This document shows positions 24,589 to 36,615 of a stretch of DNA of 64,000 nucleotides, one piece after another (the first letter of the stretch is position 1; each line of letters opens with the position of its first letter). The position numbers and the translations under genes were made by a program. Source of the stretch: Boesenbergia rotunda (Eukaryota; Streptophyta; Magnoliopsida; Zingiberales; Zingiberaceae); the NCBI GenBank assembly GCA_024364735.1, contig JAGFNQ010000854.1, positions 370,916 through 434,915 of the forward strand, in the 5' to 3' direction. The notes beneath the pieces were generated by a model. It was not told the DNA's origin. It searched no databases and worked only from the letters and a program-made list of their open reading frames with translations.

Positions 24589-26451
24589 GCAATGAGAGAG
24601 GTGGCATGGAAGTTACTCTTTTCATTTCTTCTTCCACCAAGTCTCTTCTTCTTCCTCCATCCTTCTCCTAGCCAAAACTTACCAAGGGGATTCTCCCTTG
24701 GAAAAACTTCACAAGGAGACCTCTTCCTCAAGTTCTAAGGGTTTTTCTACGAGGCTACAAGGGCTAGGGGTAATCTAAGGTCAAAGAAGTTTCTTTCGGT
24801 TTCTGTATTCAAGGTGAAAAATCAAGATAACCCAAGGTAAGACTCCCTCACCTGTGGTATAATAGTTTCCGAGTTATTTTCATGATACAAGAATTTGTTT
24901 GGACTATATGTGAAGAAAACCAAAGTTAGGGTTTTCAAGGGTTTCGGCCACCATAGGTTTCTATGGTTGGATTTGGATCTAACTCTCTAATATTGTTTCT
25001 TATGTTTTCTCATGTGGTAAGGGATGTTAATAGGGGTTTATGTGAAAGTTTTTACATGTTTGTGGCCTAGTAACTTTCGGCCAAGATGGGTTTTAGGGCA
25101 AGGGGTTAGGGTTAACTCCAAGCAAGGGTTCAAATGGCTTCCATGGTATTATATGTAAGGTAATAGATGTGAATTGGGAATTTTATGAATTGTTCCATGG
25201 GCTTGTGATCCTCTTTGGGTTTCGACCAATGCATGTTTTAGGGCTAGGACTTGGAGTTAAGTCCAAATAAGGGTTCAAATGGTTTTCTATGGCATGGTAT
25301 GTATTGTATGGAATGTTAATCATGACCTATGTGAATTTCTCATGGACTTATAGTCCTCTAGGGTTTTTGGTCAAGACCCTAACCTAGGGTTGGGTTTAAG
25401 TTAAGGTCTCAAGGTTACTTGATTATAGATGGTTATGATGTAAGTATATGATTAAGCATGATGTAAGGATCATTATGTTATCAAAACCCTAGCTTCGTAT
25501 GTTAAGTATCGTGATTTTGTATGTTTAGGTCATATGTTATGTTCTATTCATGAATGTTTTAATCATATGTCATGAACACATGTATTTGATGTAGGCTTCA
25601 TATTATATAGAATGATGCATATATATTGTTAAATGTCTATGATAGATATATGGTTATGAAGGTCTATGCATGTTATATGATGAATGCCATGAACCTAAGT
25701 AATGTAGAATTTCCATGAACCTAAATAATATATACCTTGTTCATAAGAATTTTCCCATGCATGCTCTATGATGGATACTATGATTATGTATGTATGTCAT
25801 GTTTTACAAAAGAAGAAGATGAATGAAGACAATGTTTATGCCTTAAATAAGAATGATAAGTGTGAATGATAAGTATGAATGATGAAGGCATAATGATGTT
25901 ATGAACTAAGTATGAATGATGAAATGCCAAGTATGATTTATGTCATGATGAGGGATGGGCACTTTAAGAACACCTCGGTTCTGGAACTACCGTAGCTGTT
26001 CCTACTCTTATGTCAAGTTTCATGAAACAAGATTATGTCTATGCTAAGAATGTTCTATGAATGATGAAGCATGTGAAGTATTTTACTTTTTATGAATAGG
26101 CTTGTACCGGACCGAAGTAAGGGTCCAAGGGATGGACACCTTAAGAACACCCCGGTTCTGGACTACCGAAGCTGTCCACGGTTCTGGACTACCGAAGCTG
26201 TCCAACAGGGATGGGCACCTTAAGAACGCCCCGATTTTTGGAACTACCGTAGCTGTTCCTACCCTAGTAGGTCGGGGCTCGCTACCTCGTATTTACTTAG
26301 GGATGCGCGCTTATGATGTATGTATGTGGTACAAGTCGGGGACCCCAATGATGTTATGATTATGTTTAAGTATTTAAAAGTATGATTTTAAATTAAGCAT
26401 CCTTATGTATATGCATTCGACTCATGCATTCATTCATGCTATGCATTATGC

Positions 26452-26725
26452 CATGATAAGTAAGGTTATGCTTATGTTCATGATAAGAAATATACCATGA
26501 TAAGTATGTTTATGCTTATGTTCATGATAAGAAATATGTCATGATAAGTATGTTTATGCTTATGTTCATGATAAGAAATATGCCATGATAAGTACGATTA
26601 TGCTTATGTTCATGATAAGAATTATGCCATGATAAGTATGTTTATGCTTATGTTCATGTTAAGAAATATGTCATGATAAGTATGATTATGCTTATGTTCA
26701 TGTTAGGAATTATGCAATGATAATT
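26452..26725 (+). repeat. 44-bp tandem array in gypsy LTR 1
   Basis: About six copies of a unit built on CATGATAAGTATGTTTATGC and TTATGTTCATGATAAGAAAT. The related LTR at 40494-43982 has a 43-bp version. Confidence 0.9.
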
Positions 26726-28762
26726 ATGTGATGCCCATGTTTTACGTTAAGAGTAAGCTTATGTTTTATGTTCAGGATTATGCTATGATGAATGTTTCAT
26801 ATGTTTATGCATGATATGACGTATGGTTTTTAGTGAGTAGGAAAGGGTCTTACTAAGCCTATGTGCTTATAGTCTTATGTTCTTATACCGCAGATCAAGC
26901 AAGGGGTTATTAGGTGAAGCAGCAGGAGGGGCCAAAAGTGTGTGTGTGGTAGTGACATGGCAAAGGAAAGAGAAAAAAAAGACTCTTTTATTATGTCTCG
27001 TGTTTCGAAATGCCTCTTTAGATTCTATGCTATACTTAAGATAAGATACTTACTACTTATGATGCTCATGGATAAGTTATGTGCTACTTCTGATGCTTAT
27101 GGATAAAGTAAGGAATGTTATGTTGTTAATATGCTAAGTTACAATGCTACCATGTTCAAGAATGATAGGTTAAGGCATATATACATGTTCAAGTAATAGT
27201 TGTATGGTAAAACGCATGTGTATAAAGAAGAAAAAAATTTATTCCGCTGCATTTAGATGTTCACATGCCTAGGTATGTTAACGTAATGCCGCCTCTCGCC
27301 ACACCGTGAGAGGTGTAGGAAAGGCGGGCGTTACAGAAGATCATGTTAATAGTCCCTTGCATAGTATAAGTAGAGGCTCACAACCGAGATGGAGTTGGAC
27401 AAACCATCGGGATGGTTGTAGTGTAATTAGGTGTGGTTTATCTTGGTCATAGAATTACACTAGTGCAATTTGTTGGAATTGAGCAGGACCAAAATAGAGA
27501 TGATCCAATTTGTACTGACTTAATAATTGGATCGAATCTCAGATTATTATGGAGTACAATCTCTAAATCCCAATATAATAACAGCCACGTGTATATAATA
27601 GTTATTTCATTGATTTACCAATGGGCGAGATTTATTCTGCTAAATCGATAGGCCCGGTAAGTTGAGAAATAATATTATTTACATGGTGTGTCGTTGATTA
27701 TTGATAGAATTAGTGTCCTGGTGAGTCGGGATCATGATGCCCCCTTGATGAGCTCATAAGGTTCATCATGTTAAACCCTACAGGTGGATTTGATCCAACA
27801 GCATGATAAGGTTGAGTGGTATTAGTCAAGGAGTTAGAAGTTAATTAATTAAAATTATCAGTAATTTAAATTAATCGACGAACATTCGATATCTTAAACA
27901 CGGGGAGATGGATGTACTCATAATAGGTGGAGCCCATATGAAAATATGGGGGTTGGTGAGGAAGTTCAATGGAGATCCTTTAGTAGAATGGATCTTCATT
28001 AATGGATCGGATTTGGATCCATTAGTGGGCCAAGACCCAACTCCTCCTCATGGTCCCTACCTTAGCCCTATATATATCCCATGGAATCAAGAAACCAAGG
28101 CTTAATCCAATTGATCATCCAACCCAAGGCTTTTCTCCTCTCCCCTCTCTCCCTTCTCTCTCCTAGGTCATGGCAAAGGAGAAGGAGTTCATCTTCTTCT
28201 CCCGTTCTTCTTCTTCCCTCAACCTCACGGTGAGTGGCCACTACTAGACAATGGGGGACTTCTCTTTGTGGGGACCGATGCCATCGATAGTGGGGGGGGG
28301 GGGGGGTGAATATCGACCATAAAAACTTTTTCCGAAAAGCGTGTCTTTCGATCATTCTAGACAGAGAGTTAGTGCGCAGCGGAAATACTAAAGAACATAA
28401 AAGAAAGACACTTTGTACACACGGGATTTCCTTGGTTCCCAACCCCCCCAGGGTCAGTACATCCAAGGCCTAAGCACGGGAAACGCCCATCCACTAATGA
28501 TCACCTTTTCGGACTTTCCGGAGGTGGATAAACTCATCTTATAGTGTACGATTTACAATCAAAAAGATAGAGAAAAATAAGTGCAGAATGTAAATTCAAA
28601 CCAAACAAAAGAGTTGAAGACTCAGCCGATTTGGAACTCCGAAGTGTCACGCACTTCCTCCCGGAGCTTCCTTGGTCGGAGAGCTTCATCTATAGCGCTT
28701 TGTCGTCACTTGAAAAGCTCAGAATGATCTTGGAATTCATGTACAGAGTTGAGGGGTCAAAG

Positions 28763-28775
28763 CCCCTTTTATAGC
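28763..28775 (-). promoter_or_regulatory. Likely TATA box of element F LTR
   Basis: The minus strand reads GCTATAAAAGGGG, at the same relative place as the TATA boxes of A and B. The hairpin array and palindromes lie upstream of it, so they are in U3. Confidence 0.6.
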
Positions 28776-28937
28776 TTCTTTACTTGGCGCCTGTGTTGAA
28801 GGGGGCGCCTAAATTGCCTTGGTCAAAGCTTATCTTCACGCTGAACTCACAGCAGCTGATAAGGCCTTCATCCAGGGTTCCCTAGACCTCGAGGGCGCCT
28901 GAATGATTCAGGCACCTAGTTCATTGAGGTGCTTGGT

Positions 28938-29174
28938 AGCCCCCGTGGCTATGGTGCAGTGGTAAGGCAACTAGTCGTTAACCCAGGCATCCGCGGTTCG
29001 ATCCCCAGCTACGGCGTATTTTACAGGAATTTTTCCTCCAAATGGGGCACGAACCCTGGGACGCTGGGCTTTTAGACTGCCCACCGTGAGCGCTTCCCGA
29101 TTTACCCTGGTGACCGGTGGGAAACTTCCGTGGGGTCGAGTCGGTCACCCCAGGTTCAATTTGTCTGCTGCCTG
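28938..29174 (+). mobile_element. tRNA-derived SINE inside element F LTR
   Basis: The head is tRNA-like: A box TGGTGCAGTGG (28952-28962) and B box GGTTCGATCCC (28995-29005). An unrelated body of about 160 bases follows. The flanks repeat: 28919-28937 (GTTCATTGAGGTGCTTGGT) and 29175-29196 (the same with CAT inserted and one change), as expected for a SINE target duplication. There is no coding capacity; mobilisation would depend on a LINE. Confidence 0.8.
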
Positions 29175-29469
29175 GTTCATCATTGAGGCGCTTGGTTCAT
29201 TGGGGTGCCCTGGTTAATGGGGCGCCCAGTAGCCTATTTTCCAGCCATGTTGTGTGTTTGTTTGCCTGCTTTGTCTTCAATTTTAGGTAACTGTAAGATA
29301 CATAAATACAAGGCAAACACATATACAACCATAGCCTTAACAAATTGGTTCTGACTTCGGATTTCCTACGAAACCCTAGGTCGAATCGACCCCAATGTTC
29401 CCTTCCCAGGGAACACGCCTTTCACCTACTCCTCTCAGGAGAAGTTTTGCCAACCGACCAGTCCGGTTA

Positions 29470-29810
29470 GACTTTTACCCAACTTCACTTACCAGGACTT
29501 TTGCCCAATCTTACGACCAGGACTTCGTGCCCAGTCCACGACCAGGACTTATTGCCCAACTTCACTTACCAGACTTTTGCCCAGCTTCACTCACCAGGAT
29601 TTCGTGCCCAGTCCACGACCAGGACTTATTACCCAACTTCACTCATTAGGACTTCGGTGCCCAGCCCTCGGCCAGGACTTATTACCCAATTCCATGAACC
29701 AGGACTTCATGCCCAACCCTTGGTCAGGTCTTAGGTGCCCAGCCCTCGGCCAGGACTTATTGCCCAATCCATGATCAAGACTTAGTGCCCAATTCTTCGA
29801 ACCAGGACTT
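29470..29810. repeat. Hairpin minisatellite in element F U3
   Basis: On the minus strand, repeats of CCTGG-loop-CTGGG or TTGGG with loops such as TAAGTGAAG, TCGTGGA and CCGAGGG. The TAAGTGAAG loop links it to the TGAGTGAAG loops of element D. Confidence 0.8.
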
Positions 29811-29915
29811 TCCTTTACTTTGGTACTCCTTTCTTGACTAACCCTTCCTTATTCAATGTATCACTAACATTGAAACACTTAGAGGAGGACATCACTGATG
29901 CTTCTTGCACTAACA

Positions 29916-31971
29916 ATCTCCCCCTTTTTGATGTTTGACAATATCTTAAGTTAGATCGGATTAAAGGGCTAAGTTATAAACCTTGGGATAAAATGAAAAA
30001 AATGATCTAAGTTTTGGAAACACATTTTGATCTTTGGGGAAAAATTCTAACTTCAGCTCTCTATCCTTTGGGAGAAAGAAAAAATTTCTAACTTAAGCTC
30101 ACTCTCCCCCCTTTTGAAAAACACATTTTGATTTTCATTTTGATCCTTTGGGAAGAAGAAAAAAAATTTCTAACTTAAGCTCACTCTCCCCCTTTGTCAA
30201 TCATAAAAAAAATGACAAAACGAATTTGCACCAACAATGATAATTAGAAAAAAATTTCTTTTTGAAAGTACTTAGTATAATTTTTGAAAGCATATCTTTA
30301 CTCAGAAAGAATTTTGTGCATACTTAAAAAGACTTTGTGCTTAGAAAAATTTGTGCATTTCAAAAAAAAATTACTTATAAAGATTTTGTGCACCTGAAAA
30401 CATATATTTTTTCTTTTAGTAAAATATTTTGAACTTTTAGAACATTTTGCACTTAGGAAAGATTTTCACAAAAAAAATTATGCATTTTAGAAAAATACTT
30501 TGAAAAATATGTACTTTGAAAAATATGCACTTTGAAGAATCTGTACTTTGAAAAATATGTACTTTGAAGAATATGTACTTTGTAAATACTTTGCATTTTT
30601 GAAAAATATTAGTATTTTGTAAACTATTAGTACCTTGATAAATGTTAGTCTTTTGGAAAATATTAGTACTTTGAAAAATATTAGTTAAAAAAAACTCTTT
30701 TAATATGATTTTGAAAACATAGTATTTTACCTGACTTGGTTTCTTTTCCAGTCTGACACAATCCTAGGAAACCTTGTTAACTACAAGGACATTTCTCTAA
30801 GTGTCCTGGAAATTCTCCAAATTCAAGTAAAATTATTTTCTAACAGGGATTCTATAAGCAAAAGAAATGAGTTTTTGAAAGTGATAGTATAGAAATCAAA
30901 GTATTTTGAAGGAAAAATTACTTATGATTTCAAATGGATTTTGAAAAACAGTATATGAAAATATATTATTTTGAAATGTTTAATAATTCTTTTAATGTGA
31001 CCTCCCCCTGAACTTGACACAGTCCTTGAAAGCGTGTTGACTACAAGTACTCTTCCTCTGAGTCTTTAGGATTTGGTTCAGACCAAAAGAATTATCTAAT
31101 AATTTAAAAAAAATCGAAAAAAAACTTGTCAAAAAGTTTTCTTTTGACATAGACTCCCCCTAAATTTGACACATCCTAGGAGTCCTTGTAGATCATGAAG
31201 AAGATTCCTCTGTGTCTTTAGGGTTTATCAAAATCAAAAGAACAGTTTTGAATGACATGTTGAGTATGGTAATTTTCAAGGAGATAATTTTCAAAAACAC
31301 AATTTCGAAATAGTAAATTTTTAAAGTACAGTCTTCGAAAAATATTTTGAAATGATGATAATTTTTCAAAGAGATAGTAATATAACAAAGTTTTTGAACC
31401 AATTTTTGAAAACCTTATTTAGAGATGATAATACATTGTTTTTCAAGCATAAGGTTTTTGTAAAATCTGAATTTTTGAGAAAAAATAACTTTAAAAGAAT
31501 AAAAATACTCCCCCTGTACCCGACACCGTGACTTTATCTAAGTACCTTAAGGGACTTTAGTGTTGACCTAAAAGGCTTGTGTCTAATTGTGTAGGTCAAA
31601 CAAATTTTTGAAAAAGATATAATCTTGAAAACTTATAATATATAAACAACCAGACAAGCATGAAATCTATAAAAATATTATTATGTTAAAGCACTATTTT
31701 GAAAAATAGATTTTTAGAAAAATATTCTAAGAATTTTGGAAAATAATTTTTGAAAAGTATTTTTCAATTTGTTAGTCCTTAACATCTCACCCATTCTAAA
31801 TGTCTCAGTACAAGCAAACATGGTTGCCTTATGGGTGTATCGTGAGATACTTGAATAATTTTCCTTAGAATTTAATCTAAGATTTACTTAAAACTTGTGT
31901 TAGATTCAAATTTATCAAATAGTAAATTGAATTTGAGTTTCAATAATTGGCTTCCAGGTCTTGGAGAGGCA
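29916..31971 (-). other. Element F 3' untranslated region with repeated polypurine-like tracts
   Basis: AT-rich, no reading frame. The plus strand shows CTCCCCC motifs next to the LTR (29918) and again near 30107, 30188, 31004, 31152 and 31508, three of them followed by a degenerate TTGACAC. On the element strand these are GGGGGAG purine tracts. Simple repeats of TACTTTGAAAAATAT occupy 30480-30690. An inverted repeat (31784-31790 with 31842-31848) matches the gag-pol spacer hairpin of A and B. Confidence 0.65.
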
Positions 31972-32039
31972 CAGAGTGTTGATGCAGTCTGACCCGATTG
32001 TTGTTTTGGTGTTGACGCAGATTTAAGTTTGGTTGAGCA

Positions 32040-32590
32040 AGTTCGGCTTAAGTCCTGGTCGGGGACTGGGCACGAATCCCGGTGAGTGAAGTCGGGTCCC
32101 GATGAGTGAAGCCGGGTGATGGAAACCCCGGTGAGTGAAGCTGGGTCGCGATGAGTGAAGTCGGGTGATGGAAACCCCGATGAGTGAAGTCGGGTTCCGG
32201 TGAGTGGCTTAAATCCCAGTGAGTGAAGCCGGGTCCTGGTGAGTGAAGCTAGGTGACAGAAATCCCGGTGAGTGAAGCCAGTTCCTGGTGAGTGAAGTCA
32301 GGTGACGGAAATCCCGGTGAGTGAAGTCGGGTCCTGGTGAGTGAAGCCAGGTGACGGAAATCCAAGTGAGTGAAGCCGGGTCCTGGTGAGTGGAGCCAGG
32401 TGACGGAAACCCCGGTGAATGAAGTCGGGTCCTAGCGAGTGAAGCTAGGTGAAGGAAATCCCAGTGAGTGAAGCCGGGTCCTAGCGAGTGAAGCTAGGTG
32501 ACCGAAACCCTGGTGAGTGAAGCCAGGTCCTAGTGAGTGAAGCTAGGTTGAATGAAGTCCTGGTGAGTGAAGCTGGGCATGGAGTCTTGG
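32040..32590 (+). repeat. Hairpin minisatellite in element D 5' LTR
   Basis: About 25 units of stem-loop form: a 5-base arm, the loop TGAGTGAAG (or CGAGTGAAG), and the complementary arm. Arm pairs include CCCGG/TCGGG, CCTGG/CCAGG and CCTAG/CTAGG. The 3' LTR has the same array at 36700-37385. Confidence 0.92.
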
Positions 32591-32659
32591 TCCGGGGGAC
32601 TGAGCATGAGTTAGAGAAGGCTAGGGACCCTGTTCTCTGGACTTAGGGTTGAAATGGTC

Positions 32660-33210
32660 GGAGCTGGATCGATCTGTGGTCCGATCAGGGAGTTGGCACT
32701 AACTCCTGATTGTGGATCGGTCTGGTGACCGATCCAGGGAGTCTGATCATTCTAGTGAACGATCAGGATGAGAACATAATGTCTTTGTTTGGCTTATGAT
32801 CGTTCTAGTGAACGATCAGAGAGAGATCAGAATGTTTCTGTGTGGTTATGATCGTTCTGGTCAATGATCAGAAAGGGATCAGAAAGAGGCAAGAGAAACT
32901 TGATCGGTCACTTGGACTGATCAAGGTTCTCCTGGACCGATCAGGCTGGGTCCTGATCGGTCTAGAGGTGGCCTGATCGGTCACTGTGACCGATCAGGGC
33001 ACAACCTGATCGGTCAGGTGACCGATCAGGTCAGTGAGCTTGCGATTTGTGCCATGAATCGCTGTCAGCTGGTGGATCGGTCAAGGTGACCGATCTTCAA
33101 TCCCTGATCGGTCAGTGTGACCGATCAAGCTTCACTGGACTGATCAGGCAAGAGCCTGATTGATCAGGGTCTTCACTGATCGGTCTGGTGACCGATCAGT
33201 GTCTGTTAAC
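32660..33210 (+). repeat. GATCGGTC palindrome cluster in element D 5' LTR
   Basis: Repeated GATCGGTC..GACCGATC pairs with 4-6 base loops, plus the variant GATCGTTC..GAACGATC (for example 32808-32820). Repeated in the 3' LTR at 37450-38015. Confidence 0.92.
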
Positions 33211-34039
33211 TTTAATTTGAATCGTTGTCAGACGCTCTGATTTCGCTCTGAATCTTTCTGATACCTGCCGATTTCTTTGTGATTTGCTGTGCTAAGCTTC
33301 TGATGAGTGTGCAAGTGAGAAAGGGATGATCCAAACCAAGGAGAAGAGTCAATGGCGACTTTCACCGTGGCAGGTTTGTCTGTTTTCTGTTTCCAGGTTT
33401 CAACGGCTTCTGGTGCAGCTAGCGACTGACCGAGGCTCAGGTGAAGAGGTCTTCAGTGGACTGGGTGCTCTGTGAAGGTCAGTGGGTCAGACTGTGGTTC
33501 AGTGGGTGCTGACGAAGCCTGGCGATGATCAGAAGCGAGGCTTAAGAGGTGGCTAGCAAAGTAGGGAACGGAGGAGCAACTGATCGGAAAGCAAGCAGAC
33601 ACCGTGAGAAGGAAGAGCTGAGTGAAGTCTCTTGCCAAGGTTGTGATGTGTTGTGAGTTGTGCTCTGTAAACGTTCTTCTTTGCTTGCTTGTGCTCTGTA
33701 AGATTTTCTTGAGTCTCTGTGTGCTTTATTTTTTATATCATTCTGAGACTATTGTGGAGAGGATTCTCCACCGAGAAGGAGGCTCTGATTATCCGGATTT
33801 CCAGGGCTTGATCTGTCGACGATGAAGGGATCGCCCACCTTCCGAGCACGCCAAGGAGTAGGGGCAAGTTATCCCCGAACCTTGTAAACCCCTTGAGTTA
33901 GTGTCTATTCTCTATTTTTCTTTCTATTGTTTTGTTTCCGTTGCTAATCCTGTTTGCAGAAAGATTTCAAAGAAGCGAATAATTTTAGTGTCTGGCTATT
34001 CACACCCCCCCCCTCTCTAGCCATCCAAGGTCCAACAAG

Positions 34040-34051
34040 TGGTATCAGAGC
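34040..34051 (+). other. Primer binding site, element D
   Basis: TGGTATCAGAGC, two bases after the 5' LTR; complementary to the initiator Met tRNA 3' end. Confidence 0.95.
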
Positions 34052-34094
34052 CTGGGGCTCTTTCAAACTGACTAACACCCGAGAGCAGACAAGT

Positions 34095-35399
34095 ATGGCT
34101 ATGAGGGAAGGCTTCAACACCAACCGACCTCCTTTCTTCGACGGGGCTGATTTCCAATATTGGAGATCACGAATGGAGTATTACCTCAAGACGTATATCA
34201 ACATGTGGTTCTCTGTCAAGGAGGGTTTCAGCCCTCCAAAGGATGCTGAGGGAAAAGAGCTAGAGTTCTCAAGGTGGCCGGCAGAACAAATCCGGAAGGG
34301 GGAAGCTGATGCAAAGGCTGTGGTCACCCTACAGTGTGGGATGACCAAGGAGCAGCTGATCAAAGTTGGCCCGTTCACCAATGCCAAGGACCTCTGGAAC
34401 AAGCTCATTGTGCTCCATGAAGGAACTCAAGATACCCGGAGAGCCAAGAAAGATCTTCTTCTCAGCCAACTCCAAAACCTCTCCACGGAAGAAAATGAAA
34501 CGGTAAGTATGCTTCATGGTCGGTTCATGGAGATCTTCAATGGTCTGCATTCCATTGATGAGAAGGTCGAGAATCGCGACCTTGTAAGGTATGTTCTTAA
34601 ATCCTTTCCTAGGAATGCCTTATGGTCATCCATGGTGGATGCTTACAAGGTTTCCAAGGATCTTTCTATTGTTAAATTAGAAGATTTATTTTGTAAAATA
34701 GAACTACATGAGATCGCTAACCAAATCCCATAGGAGAAAGGTGTGGCTTTTGTGGCAGGCAACAGAAGGAAGAAGAAGAAGGAGAAGAAGAAGGAAAAGG
34801 AGGAGGAGAAGAGCTTCTGTCACATGGCCTTCATGGCAATAGAGGATTCAAACAAGGAGAGTGATAATGAATCAAGTGACTCCTCAACCGCGGCTTCATC
34901 ATCTTCGGATGATGAAGAGGTAATCTCTCCCGAGTTAGATAAGAGCTATAGAACCATTGCATGTCTAACTAATTTGTTAAAGAAGTCGAAGAACAAGGTA
35001 AAATCTTTAAGATTAGAAGTTGAATAATTAAAAACCTCTAAGGATGAGGTAAGTGATGACTTGCATGTTAAGATTCATGAGGATGAAAATAAGGACTTGA
35101 AGAGCGAAGTTGAAAACCTCAAGAATATTCTTGAGAAATTTTCAACTAGCTCCAAAACTTTAGATATGATCCTTAATTCTCAAAGAGCGGTTTACAACAA
35201 AGCCGGTATAGGTTACCGACTTAAAGAACCAACCTTTGTATCATTAATGTCTAGAACCCATATTAGATCACCAAATGATTCTAGGGTTCATGGACTTAAG
35301 AAGAAAATGACTAAGGCATGGGTGCCCAAGACCTTCATTATAGATGCATTAGGTCCCAAAATTTGGGTACCTAAAACCTCCATATTACGAATTGTATAG
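34095..35399 (+). pseudogene. Element D gag, lacking the zinc knuckle
   Basis: Starts MAMREGFNTNRPPFF, 44 bases after the primer site. The UBN2 gag domain is intact (FQYWRSRMEYYLK, LWNKLIVLHEG, LWSSMVDAYKVSKDLS). In-frame stops are TAG at 34731-34733 (E has AAG) and TAA at 35025-35027 (E has CAA). After a Lys-rich run the sequence jumps to the part after the knuckle, so about 120 residues including CCHC are deleted relative to E. A coiled coil and the conserved end IWVPKTSILRIV precede a UAG at 35397-35399. Confidence 0.9.
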
Positions 35400-36601
35400 G
35401 CATTGGTTGAGGGGGAGCATCTATCAACATGGGTTGTTGATAATTGGTGCTCCAAACTCATGGACATTCCTAGTTGGGATGTGGTTCTTATGATACCAGT
35501 TCCTTCACTTAATGGATGACCATATACTACTCATGGGAAAGTTTTTTTTTTCAAATTTAGGTGATTAGATTTAAATCAATGGAAAAACTTGAATTCCCTA
35601 CACAATGTAGATACATTGATTTTTTTTTTGGAAGTTTGTTTTCATTTGTATTTGTGAGCAATGTAAAAAATTCTGATACAAACTGATCAAAATTGGAAAA
35701 TTGATCAAAATTAGAACATATTGATCATACTTGGGACGAACCTGATACAAACTGATCAAAATTAGAACATACTGATCATACTTTGATACAAACCTGATAG
35801 ACAAATTTGGGGATTATGGAGTTGATATATATTTTGAACACACTTGAAACATGCTGATACAAATTAGTTATGAAATATTATTAATTCCATAAGGATTCTT
35901 GACTCTTAGTGAGGGATAAATTTCAGTTAAATGAACACCTCTAGGATCAAAGAAGATAGATCTGATTGTATCAAGTTGAAATCTAAAGGTTTTTATCATA
36001 AGTTCTGAAATCTGAATATATCAGATTTTCTCCTATATCAAACTGAAGGGTCCCTAATCGGTCTACAAACCGATCAGGATACTTCCTGATCGGTCAAGCA
36101 GACCGATCAAAGCTGTTGCTGATCGATCTGTAGACCTTATCAGGATTTTCTGTATAGAAAAGGCTATGTATCAGATCTGATCGGTTCACAGACCGATCAA
36201 GTCTCATCCTGAACGGTCAAGGTGACCGATCATATATTGTCTGAGGTTGATGACAGTATGCCTATTAGATTTGGTATTACTCATCAGCCTATTTGATTCC
36301 TTACTTGGCATATGATGCATATACATTGTTGCCATAATACATTTATGGTAATGCCTCTCATATGCGATTCAAAAATTATTCTTTCGTTATTTTGGGTTTG
36401 GGGAGAGACCCTCGTTTAAGGGGGAGTTATGTTGAAACTTAATAACCGTACCCTTTTCGGTGTTTGACAAAGGGGGAGAGAATGGTTGATTAAGTTTAGG
36501 TTACAAATTTAATTATTGTAGGGGGAGGACTTTGATTTCTTTACGATAATTGACTTCATTTGATTTCCAATGCCTAAACATAAATCGGGTTGTCAAACAA
36601 T
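35400..36601 (+). other. Element D remnant of protease and 3' untranslated region
   Basis: After the UAG the frame continues ALVEGEHLSTWVVDNWCSK, the protease start, with D-S-G changed to D-N-W. It then leaves pol near 35470 and enters sequence resembling E after pol (repeated GATACAAACTGATCAAAATT, 35675-35800). A GATCGGTC palindrome group lies at 36050-36240. Purine tracts GGGGGAG occur near 36420, 36470 and 36520. Confidence 0.75.
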
Positions 36602-36615
36602 AAAAAGGGGGAGAT
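36602..36615 (+). other. Polypurine tract, element D
   Basis: AAAAAGGGGGAGAT directly before the 3' LTR; the plus-strand primer site for reverse transcription. Confidence 0.93.

Larger units (their letters stand above)
24090..27335 (+). mobile_element. Gypsy (Tekay-like) solo LTR 1 (3246 bp)
   Basis: Starts TGTAACGACC and ends GGGCGTTACA, flanked by perfect GAAGA duplications (24085-24089 and 27336-27340). A TATA box (24582-24588), a tandem array (26452-26725) and repeated GGACTACCGAAGCTGTCC motifs (26155-26203) lie inside. No pol domain or primer site. It is the same family as 40494-43982 but in opposite orientation. Confidence 0.92.
23860..28266 (+). repeat. Element C2 3' LTR, interrupted by a gypsy solo LTR and truncated by element F
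   Basis: Follows the polypurine tract GTTTAAGTGGGAAAT. The first 75 bases (23860-23934) are an LTR start. At 23935 a second LTR start (TGTTAGATGAATAC) begins and continues to 24089, resumes at 27341 after the gypsy insertion, and stops at 28266 where element F begins. The junction matches about 12490 of the C1 LTR. Confidence 0.82.
28267..29915 (-). repeat. Element F 3' LTR
   Basis: On the minus strand it starts TGTTAGTGCAAGAAGC next to a polypurine tract (29916-29933) and ends with a degenerate GGTCCCCACA. It shares with B and A the block near GGGGGTGAATATCG. It includes a 16-base G run (about 28297-28312), a hairpin array (29470-29810), GGCGCC-type palindromes (28790-29225) and a SINE. Confidence 0.85.
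31977..34037 (+). repeat. Element D 5' LTR
   Basis: TGTTGATGCAGTC to GGTCCAACA (2061 bp). It contains the hairpin array (32040-32590), the GATCGGTC palindromes (32660-33210) and, near the 3' end, a block shared with E (CACGCCAAGGAGTAGGGGCA, about 33847-33866). It is shorter than the 3' LTR (2208 bp), mainly through fewer array units. Confidence 0.95.

Noticed and set aside
28297..28312. G-run (16 G) and the C runs at 14061 and 63195 as special structures
   Set aside because: Single homopolymers inside decayed or recent LTR/LINE sequence; slippage or assembly error explains them.
28938..29010. Functional tRNA gene
   Set aside because: A and B boxes are present but a 160-base unrelated body follows and the unit has flanking duplications, so it is a SINE.
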